A stretch of DNA of 64,000 bases from Armillaria gallica. Taxonomy: Eukaryota > Basidiomycota > Agaricomycetes > Agaricales > Physalacriaceae. A program made the translations under genes and the position numbers. Location of the stretch: positions 7,068,001 to 7,132,000 of the forward strand of contig JBANDB010000001.1 of assembly GCA_037576215.1 (NCBI GenBank), in the 5' to 3' direction. Positions 1 through 10,591 of the stretch are shown here, one piece after another; the stretch's first letter is position 1; every line of letters starts with the position of its first letter. The notes under the pieces were generated by a model. It saw only the letters and a program-made list of their open reading frames with translations, did no database searches and was not told the DNA's origin.

Positions 1-685
1 CCCCGTAATACATTAATGTAAGAGGTCAAAGCTTGGTCCAAGACGCGACAAGACAACTGAAAATGTGGCCGGACAGCACGTGGCAAGACGCGTGTCACGA
101 CACTGTCACGTGACTAACGCGTACAATGAACTTGGAGTCGAACAGTGAAGCAACAACGGCGATTCTGAGAATGACTATGTACAAGGACAACGGTACGCTT
201 CATGCCACTTACTTTGGGATTCGGAAGAACTTTCATGCGTATATTGCCTAGGAGGAAGTAGTGGAGCGGCAGCTCCTGACTAAATATTCCTACTTGCTCT
301 CTGGCAACCAAATCTTTACCCCTACTACGCGGATCCTGCGGACCAGAATTCAGACCTCTGCACACTGGAGACGATACTCCAGGACTTTAAGATCAATGAA
401 TCTATTCATGGCACATGCATGTCTCTTGGCGGCGTCGCTACCCTGACCACCCAGCCATTGAGCCACTCGAAAGACAAACAACAGAGGCGTTGCTATGCCC
501 CGATTTCCCCAAGCGGCTATTCTCACGATTGGTGCTCGCGCCCTTCTCCTTATATAACAGTTGTCGGCGCAACCCTGCAAATTGGTCTTTCGAACTTGCT
601 TATTCGAGGAACTGTTTTCTTTTGCCACGCGTTTCGTCCTTTATATGGGAAAAAACCACCAACCAATTCACCCATTGCCTGAATC

Positions 686-694
686 CAATATAAG
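686..694 (+). promoter_or_regulatory. TATA-like element upstream of the 809 gene
   Basis: AATATAAGG lies about 120 bp before the ATG at 809, followed by a GC-rich then C/T-rich stretch typical of fungal core promoters. Position and motif only. Confidence 0.35.
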
Positions 695-808
695 GCGGGG
701 AGAAGGCAATGTTGTCCTCAGTTCCCTCTCATCTCTTTGCCCCCTCCAGCAAAGACAGTCCTGTACATTGCCCCTCCCTGCTTCTATCAACTTTGAGCGC
801 ATATCGTC

Positions 809-2078
809 ATGCCTGCCGCGAGACAAAAGGTGCGTCTTCTAGCCACCGTTATTGTTTCCTCACTGATGTAAACTCGGACCCCGTCAGAAAACAGCCGGTG
901 GCAACAAGGACACAGTGTAAGATATTTGGCCGTTGATACTCTGATGCATATTCTGATATCTAACATAGGCGGTACTGTCACATTCCCGAGTGCAACTTTT
1001 CATCAAAGACGAAATCTGGTCTGGACATTCACTTAAATATCCAGTACGTCTCTTTATTTTATACGTCTCCCACCTCAAACTGATCGGAACCTGTAGCTAC
1101 GGCTTGAAGCCGTACTGCTGTGACGGAATCACAAAGGAAGGAGAACCTTGCGACTACATCGGCGGCGATCCTGCCAACTTCTACAGGCATCGCGTGCGTC
1201 ATCATGGCTACGTCCGAAAGTCTTCGTCACCAAGAAAGAGGAAAGGTACCGCCTCCAAGGGCTCATCAAGGACCAGCGCGAATGCCGTGAACGCCGAACT
1301 TGAAAGCGACGCAAACTCTGTATCGCAGCCGAAGCCCGCTGCTAGGCCTCCTTCAACCGCCACCCTCGATGATCTACGAGCGTACTTCGACGTCGAAGTC
1401 AATGCGTACGGTAAAACCTACTTTGCTGACGCGTGCGACCTCCGAAGCGACCCACACCCCGATGCGAAGGAGCTTATCCCAGCCGTTCATTCCAGCCCTC
1501 TACTCGAAGACCAGTGGCAGCAACCACTGCCAGTGGGCACGCTATCCAATGCCCAGCCGGCGAACCTCCCGTTCCCTCTCGTGCACATTTCCCAGGCAGA
1601 CGCGCCTTTCGCGGAGCTCGCCTCGTCGGAACCCAGTCCCACTCTCGAGTCGCTTCGGATTGCGATGGATTCTATGATTTTCTACCCCGGCTTGACTGCG
1701 GAATTTGATTTGGATTCGACGACGTTGGCCGACGGGCCGCAGTCCATCTACCCGGCTTCCCTGACCGCAAGACAGGAATATACTGGTGCCTACAGTGTCG
1801 ATAACATTGCTTTTTCGCCTCTATCCGAGACTCAATCAGTGGAGACTTCCTCGCATGAAGATCACGACGTACCTTCCATTGACCGGGACGTAGCCTTGGA
1901 TACGTTCCTTGATTCGCTAGAGCTGGAGTCCGAGCCTCCGTCGCAGCAGGTCCCCAGCGCTCAAGTTCTCTCCGACTCATCCCACGAAAGTTGCGACGTA
2001 CCTTCCATTGACCGGGACGTCGCCTTGGATACGTTCCTCGATTCGTTGGAACTGGAGTTCGAACCGTCGTCGCAATAG
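809..2078 (+). CDS. Possible zinc-finger-like regulator with duplicated acidic C-terminal motif
   Basis: Two-exon model: ATG at 809, a 21-nt first exon ending AAG before a GTGCGT donor, then 969-2078 in the same frame, giving about 376 aa. A Cys/His cluster about 50-85 residues in (CCDGITKEGEPCDY followed by FYRHRVRHH) resembles a fungal C2H2-like finger, followed by a basic Ser/Lys/Arg stretch and then a long Pro/Ser-rich, acidic tail. The last about 80 residues hold two copies of a DVPSIDRDVALDTFLDSLEL-type motif, acidic with spaced hydrophobics as in activation domains. A TATA-like AATATAAGG at 686 lies about 120 bp upstream of the ATG. The frame stays open for 33 codons beyond the TAG (to 2178-2180), and the copy homology crosses the stop. 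A transcription-regulator role is inferred from composition only; no family was recognised. Confidence 0.5.
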
Positions 2079-2112
2079 GTCCCTTCCCCAAGTGTTCTCT
2101 CAGACTACTTCA
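1854..2112 (+). repeat. Tandem duplication of about 125 bp within the 809 gene
   Basis: Copy 1 begins near 1856 and copy 2 near 1982. Both encode the VPSIDRDVALDTFLDSLELE core. Matching DNA continues past the stop: CAGCAGGTCCC in copy 1 against CAATAGGTCCC in copy 2, then (C)AAGT(T/G)TTCTCTC(C/A)GACT in both. The stop therefore sits where copy 1 has a Gln codon. Confidence 0.8.
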
Positions 2113-2180
2113 ACTCGTCATCGTACAGGCCGTCTGACTCGGGGACCCTCGGAGTATCGACGTTCAACTTTGGAGGTTAG

Positions 2181-2496
2181 TTTACGAGGGTATATGCACC
2201 AGGCTGTCTGATATCCTTTCTGTTGGCGTTGTTTCTTATTGTTCTTTATCCGGCATTTTATCTATTGTTTCCTCAGACTCACATCGTCTCTGTGGCCTGT
2301 TCAACCGTCATCGTCAGGTGTTACACTTTTTTAATACCTTCATTTATTGTTAGACCATTTTTAGGACCTTGGTTATTGTCCTTCTCGGGACCTTGACTTG
2401 TTTTCATTTCACCTCTATTCACGCATTTTTAGTTACATTTGGACTCGTTACAACACAGCATGTATTTACCTCGTTTGACTTCCGCTTCCGCGCTAC
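2181..2496. other. Intergenic space between convergent genes
   Basis: About 315 bp, T-rich, lying between the 3' ends of the 809 gene (+) and the DUF6535 gene (-). Presumably holds both 3' UTRs. No other signal seen. Confidence 0.4.
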
Positions 2497-5414
2497 TTAA
2501 AGACGTTGGATACTCTGAACCAACAATGTGTACGGACTCTCATAAGGTAGACTAGCGAGAGGTAATCGGGCAACAACATCCTTCCACTGTCGCCAAGAAT
2601 CTCGACCCTCGTAGGTATTGTAATCGTTCAGGAATTGTACCATCAATGCTATCAGCTCCTTCATGTCGTCAGCGACGGGAGTCTGGCAGCCTAGTTCTAG
2701 CGCGACGGCGGATGAAGATATAAATTCCTCCGTTATACCCTGGGCAGAATGATAATTCCATTCCGCGTAGCGAATCAGAATAGGGAGAACCTTCGGTACT
2801 GAAACCTAGAGTCAGCAGCGGCAAAATGAACACGAATGAAAGAATGGACGTACCAAGTGCCAACCGCAAATCGACTGTCTCAGAATACGACAAAATCCGA
2901 AGTAGGGATTGCGACCAGGAGTGGATATCCCCACGAATAGCTTCTCTAGTGCCGGGATACGTATTCGAAGAGAGACATTCATTAATCCGTGTCGCGAGGA
3001 GAAATTCGGTTCTGTCAACAATTTCCTCGTCCACTGTGTGCAGCGTAAGAAGCGCGCATAGCATGTCGAAGTAGTTTCTGCCTGGCGGCGGCAATGCCGT
3101 TGAAGCGAGCAAAGCGTCGACTAGGGCATGCATCACGGCACAAATTTCTGACGGCGTCAATCTCTCCTTCCACCACCGAGCACCCGCCGGAGTATAATAG
3201 TCGTCAATGGGAATGTTAGCGAGTGAAGTAGCATGGTGATACACCGAAAATATTTTCTGCGAATATTATGAGTCTCGAAACGAGATACCTACGAGTGGAG
3301 CTCACGTCTGGACGGCCGTAAAGCATATACAGCACGAGGATATCCGCATGATCGTCGGGATCGTAAATATTCAGCGGAAGGTCGTCAAACGCAGCTATAA
3401 GTGATTTCATAGACAAATGCATCTGTTGACGATCCTTCCAGATCTCCCAAACGGACTTGCCGCAGTATCGAAGTAGAGTGGGAGCCCAGAGCTCCAGGAT
3501 ATCCTGCCTTTCGGAGGGCTGGAGGTCTGAAGACGCTATGAACGCCTCCATTGCGTCAAACAGTCTAAGCAGCTGCTTGTCGCTCGCTAATCCAGGCTTG
3601 TCGAGCTGCACTACTATGAAATGAGCGGCTTTTATTGTTACTGCTGCTAACAAAGGGAATAGAGTCCGTTCATTCATAGCAGTTTTTCGCACTGTTTCGC
3701 ATGTTGCATCGATTAATGTCGTCAGAAAACAAGATGCTTTGGGACGACTGATCAGAACAACCGACGTACGCTGTGTGTATAATCACTACTTACCTAGAAT
3801 GGACGTACTCTCATCAATGGAAGGAGTTCCGGACCAGCGCGAGGTCATGGTGAAATCGATGGTATAAACAATTCCTTCGGCAACGGACGTTGGACTACTC
3901 TCTTCATCTCTGGGTAGGTTGGATAGCCTGTTGTCTGATGGCGATAGCAAATCGGCAAGCTTTGACAGCCCGTTTAAGATTTGGTGCGCATCACTGTACT
4001 GGTATACGATCCCAAAATGCAGGGAGCAGAATGCATCTAAGTGATTGGCGTTATTGTTCGGGCTCCTGGTCGCCCAAGAATCGTCGGGAAAGGTGCGGAG
4101 CAATAGGTCGTACGTCTCCTTGATCTCTTCGCCGCCTATCCAGGTCCGCCAGACGTCTGTGTAAGCTTTGGATAGAATGGGCTCCCCGGATTCCGAAGGG
4201 TCGTCCAAGTAGACGTCACAAAGCACCTGTGGCGCTGCTGCGTCATCAAGGCTTCTAGCGCATTTCCATACGGACCGTACGCGAGAAAAATCCCAGGCGA
4301 CAGCATGGTTGTGTACCCATAAAAGCGCGCGCGCGGGGTGTTCGTTTTTTCCCTTTAGATACTCCAGGGATATATCTATCCACGTATCAATAGAGGGTTT
4401 TCTTCCTCCTGTAACGATGAAACGGACAAGGAGTACAACCCGGCGGAAGCTCCAGGCTTGTATAGAACGGCACATGGAATTGGGGTCAAATGAGGGCGCG
4501 ATAGTAGTGGCGAGGAAGTAAATGGTTGTAAACCCGATTAACGCGGTGGTTATTCCTGCGACGACGGAATTGAGGTTCCAAAGAAGGATAGCCAGTCCTG
4601 CGAAGAACAGAAACAGTGCTATGATGAGAAGAAGGGGAGCGTATGCCATACTTCCTTCGATGAATGGGCTATTGAGGCTGGTGAAATGCAGCTGGCGTAG
4701 CCCTACAGCCAGGCGGGGAGGTGGAACAAATCTACCATTCGTCCAAGAGTACTGGACCAGCCACTGTTTAACGAGTATGGCCATGAGAACCGCCGTTAAT
4801 GCGAGAATCAGGCTGGAGAACCAGGCGACATTGATGACGACGTTAGAGCTTGAGGGAGTAAATGGTGCGTTTATGGAAGAGGCGTTTGACGCTGGGTCTA
4901 GCTGAGAGGAAATTCGAGTTAAAAGGGCTTCGATGGGGTCCTCGCTAAGCCATTGATAGGATTCGATGAGAAAAGCGGTAACGACAGCAGAGTAAAGACC
5001 AGCCTATGTCTCATATATTAACAACAAGGGTAGATACTGAACAGCAAAAGAACGCACAAAAATAAGTATTGTATTCATTTCTTCCGTCCATGAAGAAATG
5101 ATCTTGGAGTCGAATTCGGAAATAGCGTCGTAGCACTTCCTCCAATGAACGGACAAATCTTCTTGAATCAGAGTGAGGGACTCTCCTTCTTTTGTACTAG
5201 AGCTGCTGGAGCTTTTTGTTTCCGATCCGTCTACAGAAGGTTCTGCCTTGCCAGAAACGGCTTGAACGTGTGATGCATTGGTGATTGCGGGATCTTCAAG
5301 CACCGAATACAAATTGCCGGAAGTTGCAGAACCTGTCCTCTGCGAGTATTTCTCACTGGCCCAGGGCTGCGACGGCGAACAGTCGGCACCGTTGTCCATA
5401 CCAATAAAAGTCAA
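2497..5414 (-). CDS. DUF6535 domain membrane protein (copy 1)
   Basis: Five-exon model on the minus strand: 5414-5058, 5003-3794, 3736-3306, 3256-2854, 2798-2497. The sum is 2703 nt (900 aa), and all introns are 48-57 bp with GT-AG ends. The N-terminal part is Ser-rich and hydrophilic. It is followed by the WRKCYDAISEFDSKIISSW block and then by hydrophobic segments (YSAVVTAFLIESY, NVAWFSSLILALTAVLMAIL, APLLLIIALFLFFAGLAILL, GITTALIGFTTIYFL). This order is characteristic of the basidiomycete DUF6535 family. The long remainder is soluble and helical. The function of the family is unknown; membrane location is inferred from the hydrophobic segments. A paralogue lies at the other end of the window in the same orientation. 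The start at 5414 was chosen because it is the first ATG in the exon; an internal Met (about 15 bp in) is equally possible. Confidence 0.85.
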
Positions 5415-6408
5415 TTGAATGGTAAGAATGCACCAATATCGCGACGAATCAAGTTCCTGTCATCTTCTTTGTTCTAAAAAGAGAAAACAGGTGTGTTAGA
5501 GCTGTGACGGGCCTTGGAAAGTAACTTACAGATGACAGTTGGGTACAAAAACGTGCCGTCAAACATCAAACATTGCGTGAAGAATATGCCGGGCCGGCAA
5601 CACACTCTTTACCCTGAAGGCTGTGAATCGCGTGCTGATGGGGAACAGCCTCCGTCACCGAGCACTCGATACTTAAGCGTGGCTGGCCGTGCCATTCCTT
5701 TCGCTCTTTGATCAAAACACCCCAAAATGGGTCGCGTGATGCCCCCTCCTGAAGGTGGCTATCGAAGAAGAAACCCTCGTGTACGCATGCCACAGAAATC
5801 TTCACCGCCATCCTCTCTGTTACGAAGAGATGACGCACCTGTCGAAAGGAAGAGCAGCGGTAGTGGAGGAAAGAAGAGAACTAAATCACGGAAGAATTGA
5901 TGGTGCACAGTCAGCCTGTGCACAGACTGGCCCATTTGTGTCGTGTGTAAAGTGGTGAGTGTTTGCTTCATAGAGAGCAGCATAACGTTCTGATAGTGAA
6001 TGCTAAGACTGTGCATATAGAAACGAGATCCATCTCTATCCTAACCGTAGCATCGCAATTCGTGAAATGTTCCATTGGGACTGGCGACCGTTTACTACAG
6101 GGTACTAGGGCACATTATGCGCGTGGATGAGCTTTCATGAGGGACCAAGAGCTTCCTATGACGAACGATGTCAGTAGAACTTTGAATATACCAAAGAGGA
6201 ATTTTTACATACTTAAAGCATCTCGCTACTACACGCTTCACTGAGAGGGAACCAAATACTTCCTTCGCAAAGATACTGGCGATTTAGTTGCAGCAGATCA
6301 GATGCACTGTGTACATGATACCGTAGGAGAGATTACGACCTTACTATATTCACGTTCCTTCTCGAAAGGATCCTCGATAGCAGCTAAAAGCGGCCACAGA
6401 GCCTTGCG
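5415..6408. other. No gene recognised
   Basis: About 1 kb upstream of DUF6535 gene 1. Contains only short ORFs with no family resemblance. Probably holds the promoter and 5' UTR of that gene. Confidence 0.3.
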
Positions 6409-6890
6409 CTTCGGTTTGAGGAAAGCAGGGACTGTTCGTTACAAGAGAGAACGTTCGACAGAGGCGCATATATCCTGCTAGGCAGGCAGACGATGACAAT
6501 AAAGAAGAAGGAGAACAACGATACTCAAGGGAACAGCGAACATGGTGGTCCGAAACAAGAATTGATGACTTCCCAAATTGGAATTTGGCACGACTCTTCC
6601 TCTTACCACCACCACCTGCCCATATCTCGACGCGCTGCTCGCGCCATTCATCCTATCCAAGCTACCGCAGGCACTCTGCATATATCAGTAACCCTTAAAG
6701 CCGACCGGCTCGACTGGCCACAGTACAAGTGACGCGACATCGGACGATGCACTCGTGGATTGGCTGTACGCTGTCTTTCTGGACAGCCCTAGCCTGAGGC
6801 TGGCTTGCGTGCTTGCTTGAAGAATGTGGTGCGATATTCTCTCCGTTTTGAGAGGCCTGGGTTGACCCGTTCTGCTGTCAAGGGTTGAGA
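6409..6890 (+). repeat. Dispersed repeat family R1, copy A
   Basis: One of five related copies in the window. Shared landmarks in order: a CTTCGGTT... block, GGCGCATATATCCTGCT (here near 6464-6480), a purine-rich stretch, (GGTGGT/TAGTT)CGGAAACAAGAATTGATG, CCCAAATTGG, CCACCTGCCC, CGCGCTGCTCGCG, CCGACCGGCT and a final GCTGTCTT(T/C)(C/T)TGGA block. No coding relic was recognised downstream. Confidence 0.6.
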
Positions 6891-7704
6891 CTGGCCTAGG
6901 CCAACAATATCTAGGCGGAAGTATATGCTCCGTTCACAGTCAGTTTTGACTGATTCTTCTTTTGAATGGAACTAAAAATATGCTGGTTTCCGGGGTGCTG
7001 CACATTCATATTCCAACACCACTCTACAAGAGTTACTCTCTCGCCTTTAGCTCCTCGATCTGCTGCCCCGACGTCTCATCTGCATCCAAGAACAACGGCT
7101 TTCTTAGCTGAGTTGAGACGCTCTGTTTTCCAAGCGGAGCCGTGTAAGAAAGGCTAAACATTCTTTGTTAATGTGAGCGTCTGGTCCTCGCCTTATTCTA
7201 GTTTCTGAAATTCTGGGTTTGGGCAAGCAAGAGAGAGAATGATGGGTCGACGGTGATGTCTTTCTTGGAGAGAGAAATTAGGCCGGCGAGTTCTTTAACA
7301 AAGGTCAACGTTGGAGAACGAGACTGCAAGCGGTAGAAATGTGCGATCGTTCCACGAATGTGCTCGTTTAAAGAGTGTCGCCTACTTATAGCTCACTATA
7401 CCTATACAGAACCCCAGTTTTAAGATTTTTATGCGCGGAAGTCAAATTACGTCTGGCTAAACTCATGGGTTTTCTTTATTCGGGAGGCACTATTTGGATG
7501 TCCTAGGTCTTCATACTACAAGCTAGCAGGCGGTATTATTGACGGTGTTTATCTTCAACCCTTATTAGCACTCTCGACAGTGTCACATCCAGGCTGTCCT
7601 TGTGCCCCTTTAAAATGATATGAGTTATTCTTCGCGTATATAATGAGCAAATTTGCAAGTTACATATGTAAATCTACCCTCCGCAAAACACTCGCCTCTT
7701 AGAA
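6891..7704. other. No gene recognised
   Basis: About 800 bp between repeat copy A and the 3' end of the first NLR. Only short ORFs without recognisable content. Confidence 0.3.
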
Positions 7705-10127
7705 TCAATCGTCAACTATTTTAAGCGAATTCAAAGCCTTCTGCTTCTGTTCATCGTCAATGTACCATTCGTCACCGCATTGATCAAGATCCTGTAAAAA
7801 ATCGTAAAAAGACTGATGGACAGGCAGGATCATATTTTCGGAAATTTGTACAACGCTCCGCAGTTTGTTCAAAACATAGGATACTGAAAGGCCTCCTGGT
7901 CGACGAACCGCCTTGTTGAGCCTGTTGATGTGTATCGGACCACCTGCAGCAATGATAGCAGCTAGTACATTGCGAATGTGCTCCCTCAAATCCATGTCTT
8001 TTCGAGAGTTCTCGGAGACAATGGCCCCCAGGGCAGTACGATAGAGGGTGCTGAGGGAGTCTATGGCAATCGCTCGATCATCCAAGAGCATTTTCAGCCT
8101 GGATTCACAAGGAAACTCGGAGATGAAGTCGCATACGGTTACTGCCCAGATGAATAACCCTTTCGCTTGGTCGGTGAGCCTGTCCACAACATGGAGCGCT
8201 TCACACTGATGCCTGAATTCGCTGGAGTCATCCGAAGGCAACGCTTCGTGTATGTCATTGAATCGAGAATCAATGTAAAATTGGATGTCCCGATCGGCGT
8301 CAACGTCAGTTGATGGATCTAGGTTGATACTAGGAATCGGCGGTTTTGTAGCATTGAACACATTCTGGATATGTTCAAGAGGACGGCTGGCTATGATAAG
8401 CCGCACAAAGCACAAATCTTCTCCGAATCCCTCCGCAAGAACTGGAAGAATATCCCTCGGTACGGCGCATTCATCTAAGCCATCGATGATGACAACAAGA
8501 GGACCCCGATCGGCCAATTCATGTATACTCCGTAGTGGTTCTTGAAGAAGGAGTCGGAACTGTTCCTTCGCAGATGTTGTCGACATTTTCAGCACCCACG
8601 GTTTCTCTTCAATGACCTGAGAGATGGCGCGTCTGAGATCATAGCTCGACTTGCAGAGCGAGTACGCGATATTAATGATGAGGCCGGAGGACTCTGCGGG
8701 AATATTGCGATCGTAGCGGAGAAAGGCAGCAAAGGAGCAGGGAATGATCGCTCGACTAGTCAGGTCTCCGTACAGGGTCGCCATGAGAGAACTTTTCCCT
8801 GTTCCTGCCATGCCCCTACACCATAAAGTGTTGCTGATCCCGGTGTCAATCCAAGTGCGCAGAAATTTTATGGCTTGTATGCGCGTGCCTGGCATGCATT
8901 CTCTCTTCGGATCCAGCTTTACGTCAGGTGCAAGCTCGAGAAGAGTTTGGTCTATTCCTGAAAGTCCTCGTCAACCTCTGGTGTCAAAGACGACGTAACG
9001 ACATACTGTACTGTTCCCTGTGACCGTGAATTTCTCTATGATTTTCCTTTAACACCTGCGCCTGGATTTTTTGGGTCAGATCCTCAAACCCTCTGCGGAA
9101 CTCCTCTATGTCGTCGGCTAATCTGGTGTTGAGTACCCGTCCTAAATTGAGAAGTGATATATGGTTTGTTTTATGGTCCTACTAAGCCAGACTAGGCTGA
9201 TACCCACCCATTATTCCCTGTTTCGCATAACGTTCCAGAAACTTGGCGCAGTGAATCGTCTGTTTGAAAAGGGACTCATAAAGCGGCTCTAGGCTAGCTA
9301 TTTTCCGCAACCATTCGTCGTTGCTCGCTTGTTGATAAGCAGACAACATAGCGGAGTAGAGTTTTACTACTTGGGCATCCATATCCTGTTGTCTCTTCAA
9401 TATCTACTGGCTCAATGAGACTTCAAAAGTCGTCAAAAGCTAGAGGCAGATATTTACATCGACACCCATAGATACGATATTCCAAGCGAACTTGGCCGCA
9501 GGATGACTCTATGCACCGGCACATCAAAAGTTGAGCAGGCATTAAAGGTACATACGCACCTCCGTAACTATATCTATCATTCGTTTCACGGCAGCCACGC
9601 GGTCGAGTCCTGAACTGATTCTCTTCAGAGGCTCGGTAGGTTTCAAGGCATCTTGGACGAGGCCAGCTGCAGTTTCTTTGCAATCTTCGGAGCACATTAT
9701 GTTGAGCCTTACGATTGGCATCGAGGTACGACTAAAGAGAAAGAGAGGGTCATCTAAAGGATATTATGAGTTTGTATGCTATGGAAGTTGTGGTGCCATT
9801 CACGCACGATCTCGGTCGCTGTTAAATATTTGGGTTATCGGTATCTGGGCGCGACCAATACACTTCGAAAATAGCAATCTACGGGGAGTGTAAAGCTTGA
9901 ATTCGATCATCGTCGACGAAGCAGTCCTATCATGCAGATTATTAGACAGGATCCTTAATATATCACCACACCGACCCACACAGGCAATTTAAGGGACCAC
10001 ACAGTCTTGGATTCTGGATTGAGAGCATCGACGTCCATCGTTCCCCCCCTATAGATTACTTTGCCGGTGGCACAGAATAGACGGAGCCGCGTAACGTTCC
10101 TGAACATGATCCATTGCACCTCTACGT
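7705..10127 (-). CDS. NLR-A: C2-helical-NACHT protein, short form without propeller
   Basis: STAND-class NTPase of the NLR type. The main exon begins near 8956 and ends at 7705. It carries a Walker A GMAGTGKSS, Walker B LVVIIDGLDE and an ASRPLE sensor-like motif. Upstream exons read in order: first half of a C2-like domain (FSDVEVQWIMFRNVTRLRL, near 10130-9970), second half (STMIEFKLYTPRR, near 9930-9810), a CSEDCKETAAGLVQDAL linker helix, HPAAKFAWNIVSMGVD and an alpha-helical region (YSAMLSAYQQASND). The same order occurs in the three sister genes. The ORF stops about 25 residues after CGDEWYID, where full-length sisters continue for about 100 residues and then a propeller. The N-terminus is unresolved. 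A role in recognition and signalling is known for the class, not shown here. Confidence 0.7.
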
Positions 10128-10591
10128 CTGAAAACGGGCGTGATGCCGGGACTCTCGAAAGATACAGCATACACGAACCTTCGATATAGTAAAACCCTGA
10201 TCTAGGGCAAATGAGCGTTATCAAGGAGAGAATGGAAGAGCGATGTACCTTTCTTCTAACATGAGAATAAGTTGGAGGTTTTGATGGTCGTACACTTGGG
10301 AGAAGGAAAAGATATCCAACGTTCCCAACACGAGGAGAGCACGACTTGATTACACCTAGGGACAGGAGCCTGAATGCGATCTTCGGAAGTGGCCGAACGT
10401 ATCCTGATGGGGAAAAGGGCAAGACGCGTCGTTGATGGGGCGCTAATGCCGGGAAACCCCGGAATTCTTTCTCGTCCTTAGAAGAAGCTCCATAGTCGTA
10501 TTGTCGCAGAGTATATATAACACAAGATTGCGGTACCCTACCAGTTACGGCTGACTTAAGCAATTATTATTCTCCTATACACATACCACCG

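Noticed and set aside
1043..1096. An intron in the 809 gene (GTACGT ... CTGTAG)
   Set aside because: Donor and acceptor look fair, but splicing there changes frame and loses the finger-like segment; the unspliced frame is open.
1672..2091. A 139-codon minus-strand ORF with a repeated Arg/Pro motif
   Set aside because: The repetition only mirrors the duplicated acidic motif on the plus strand.
9955..10563. A 202-codon minus-strand ORF as one gene
   Set aside because: Only its last about 55 codons look coding, and they match the first half of the NLR-A C2-like domain; the upstream part is probably read-through into noncoding DNA.
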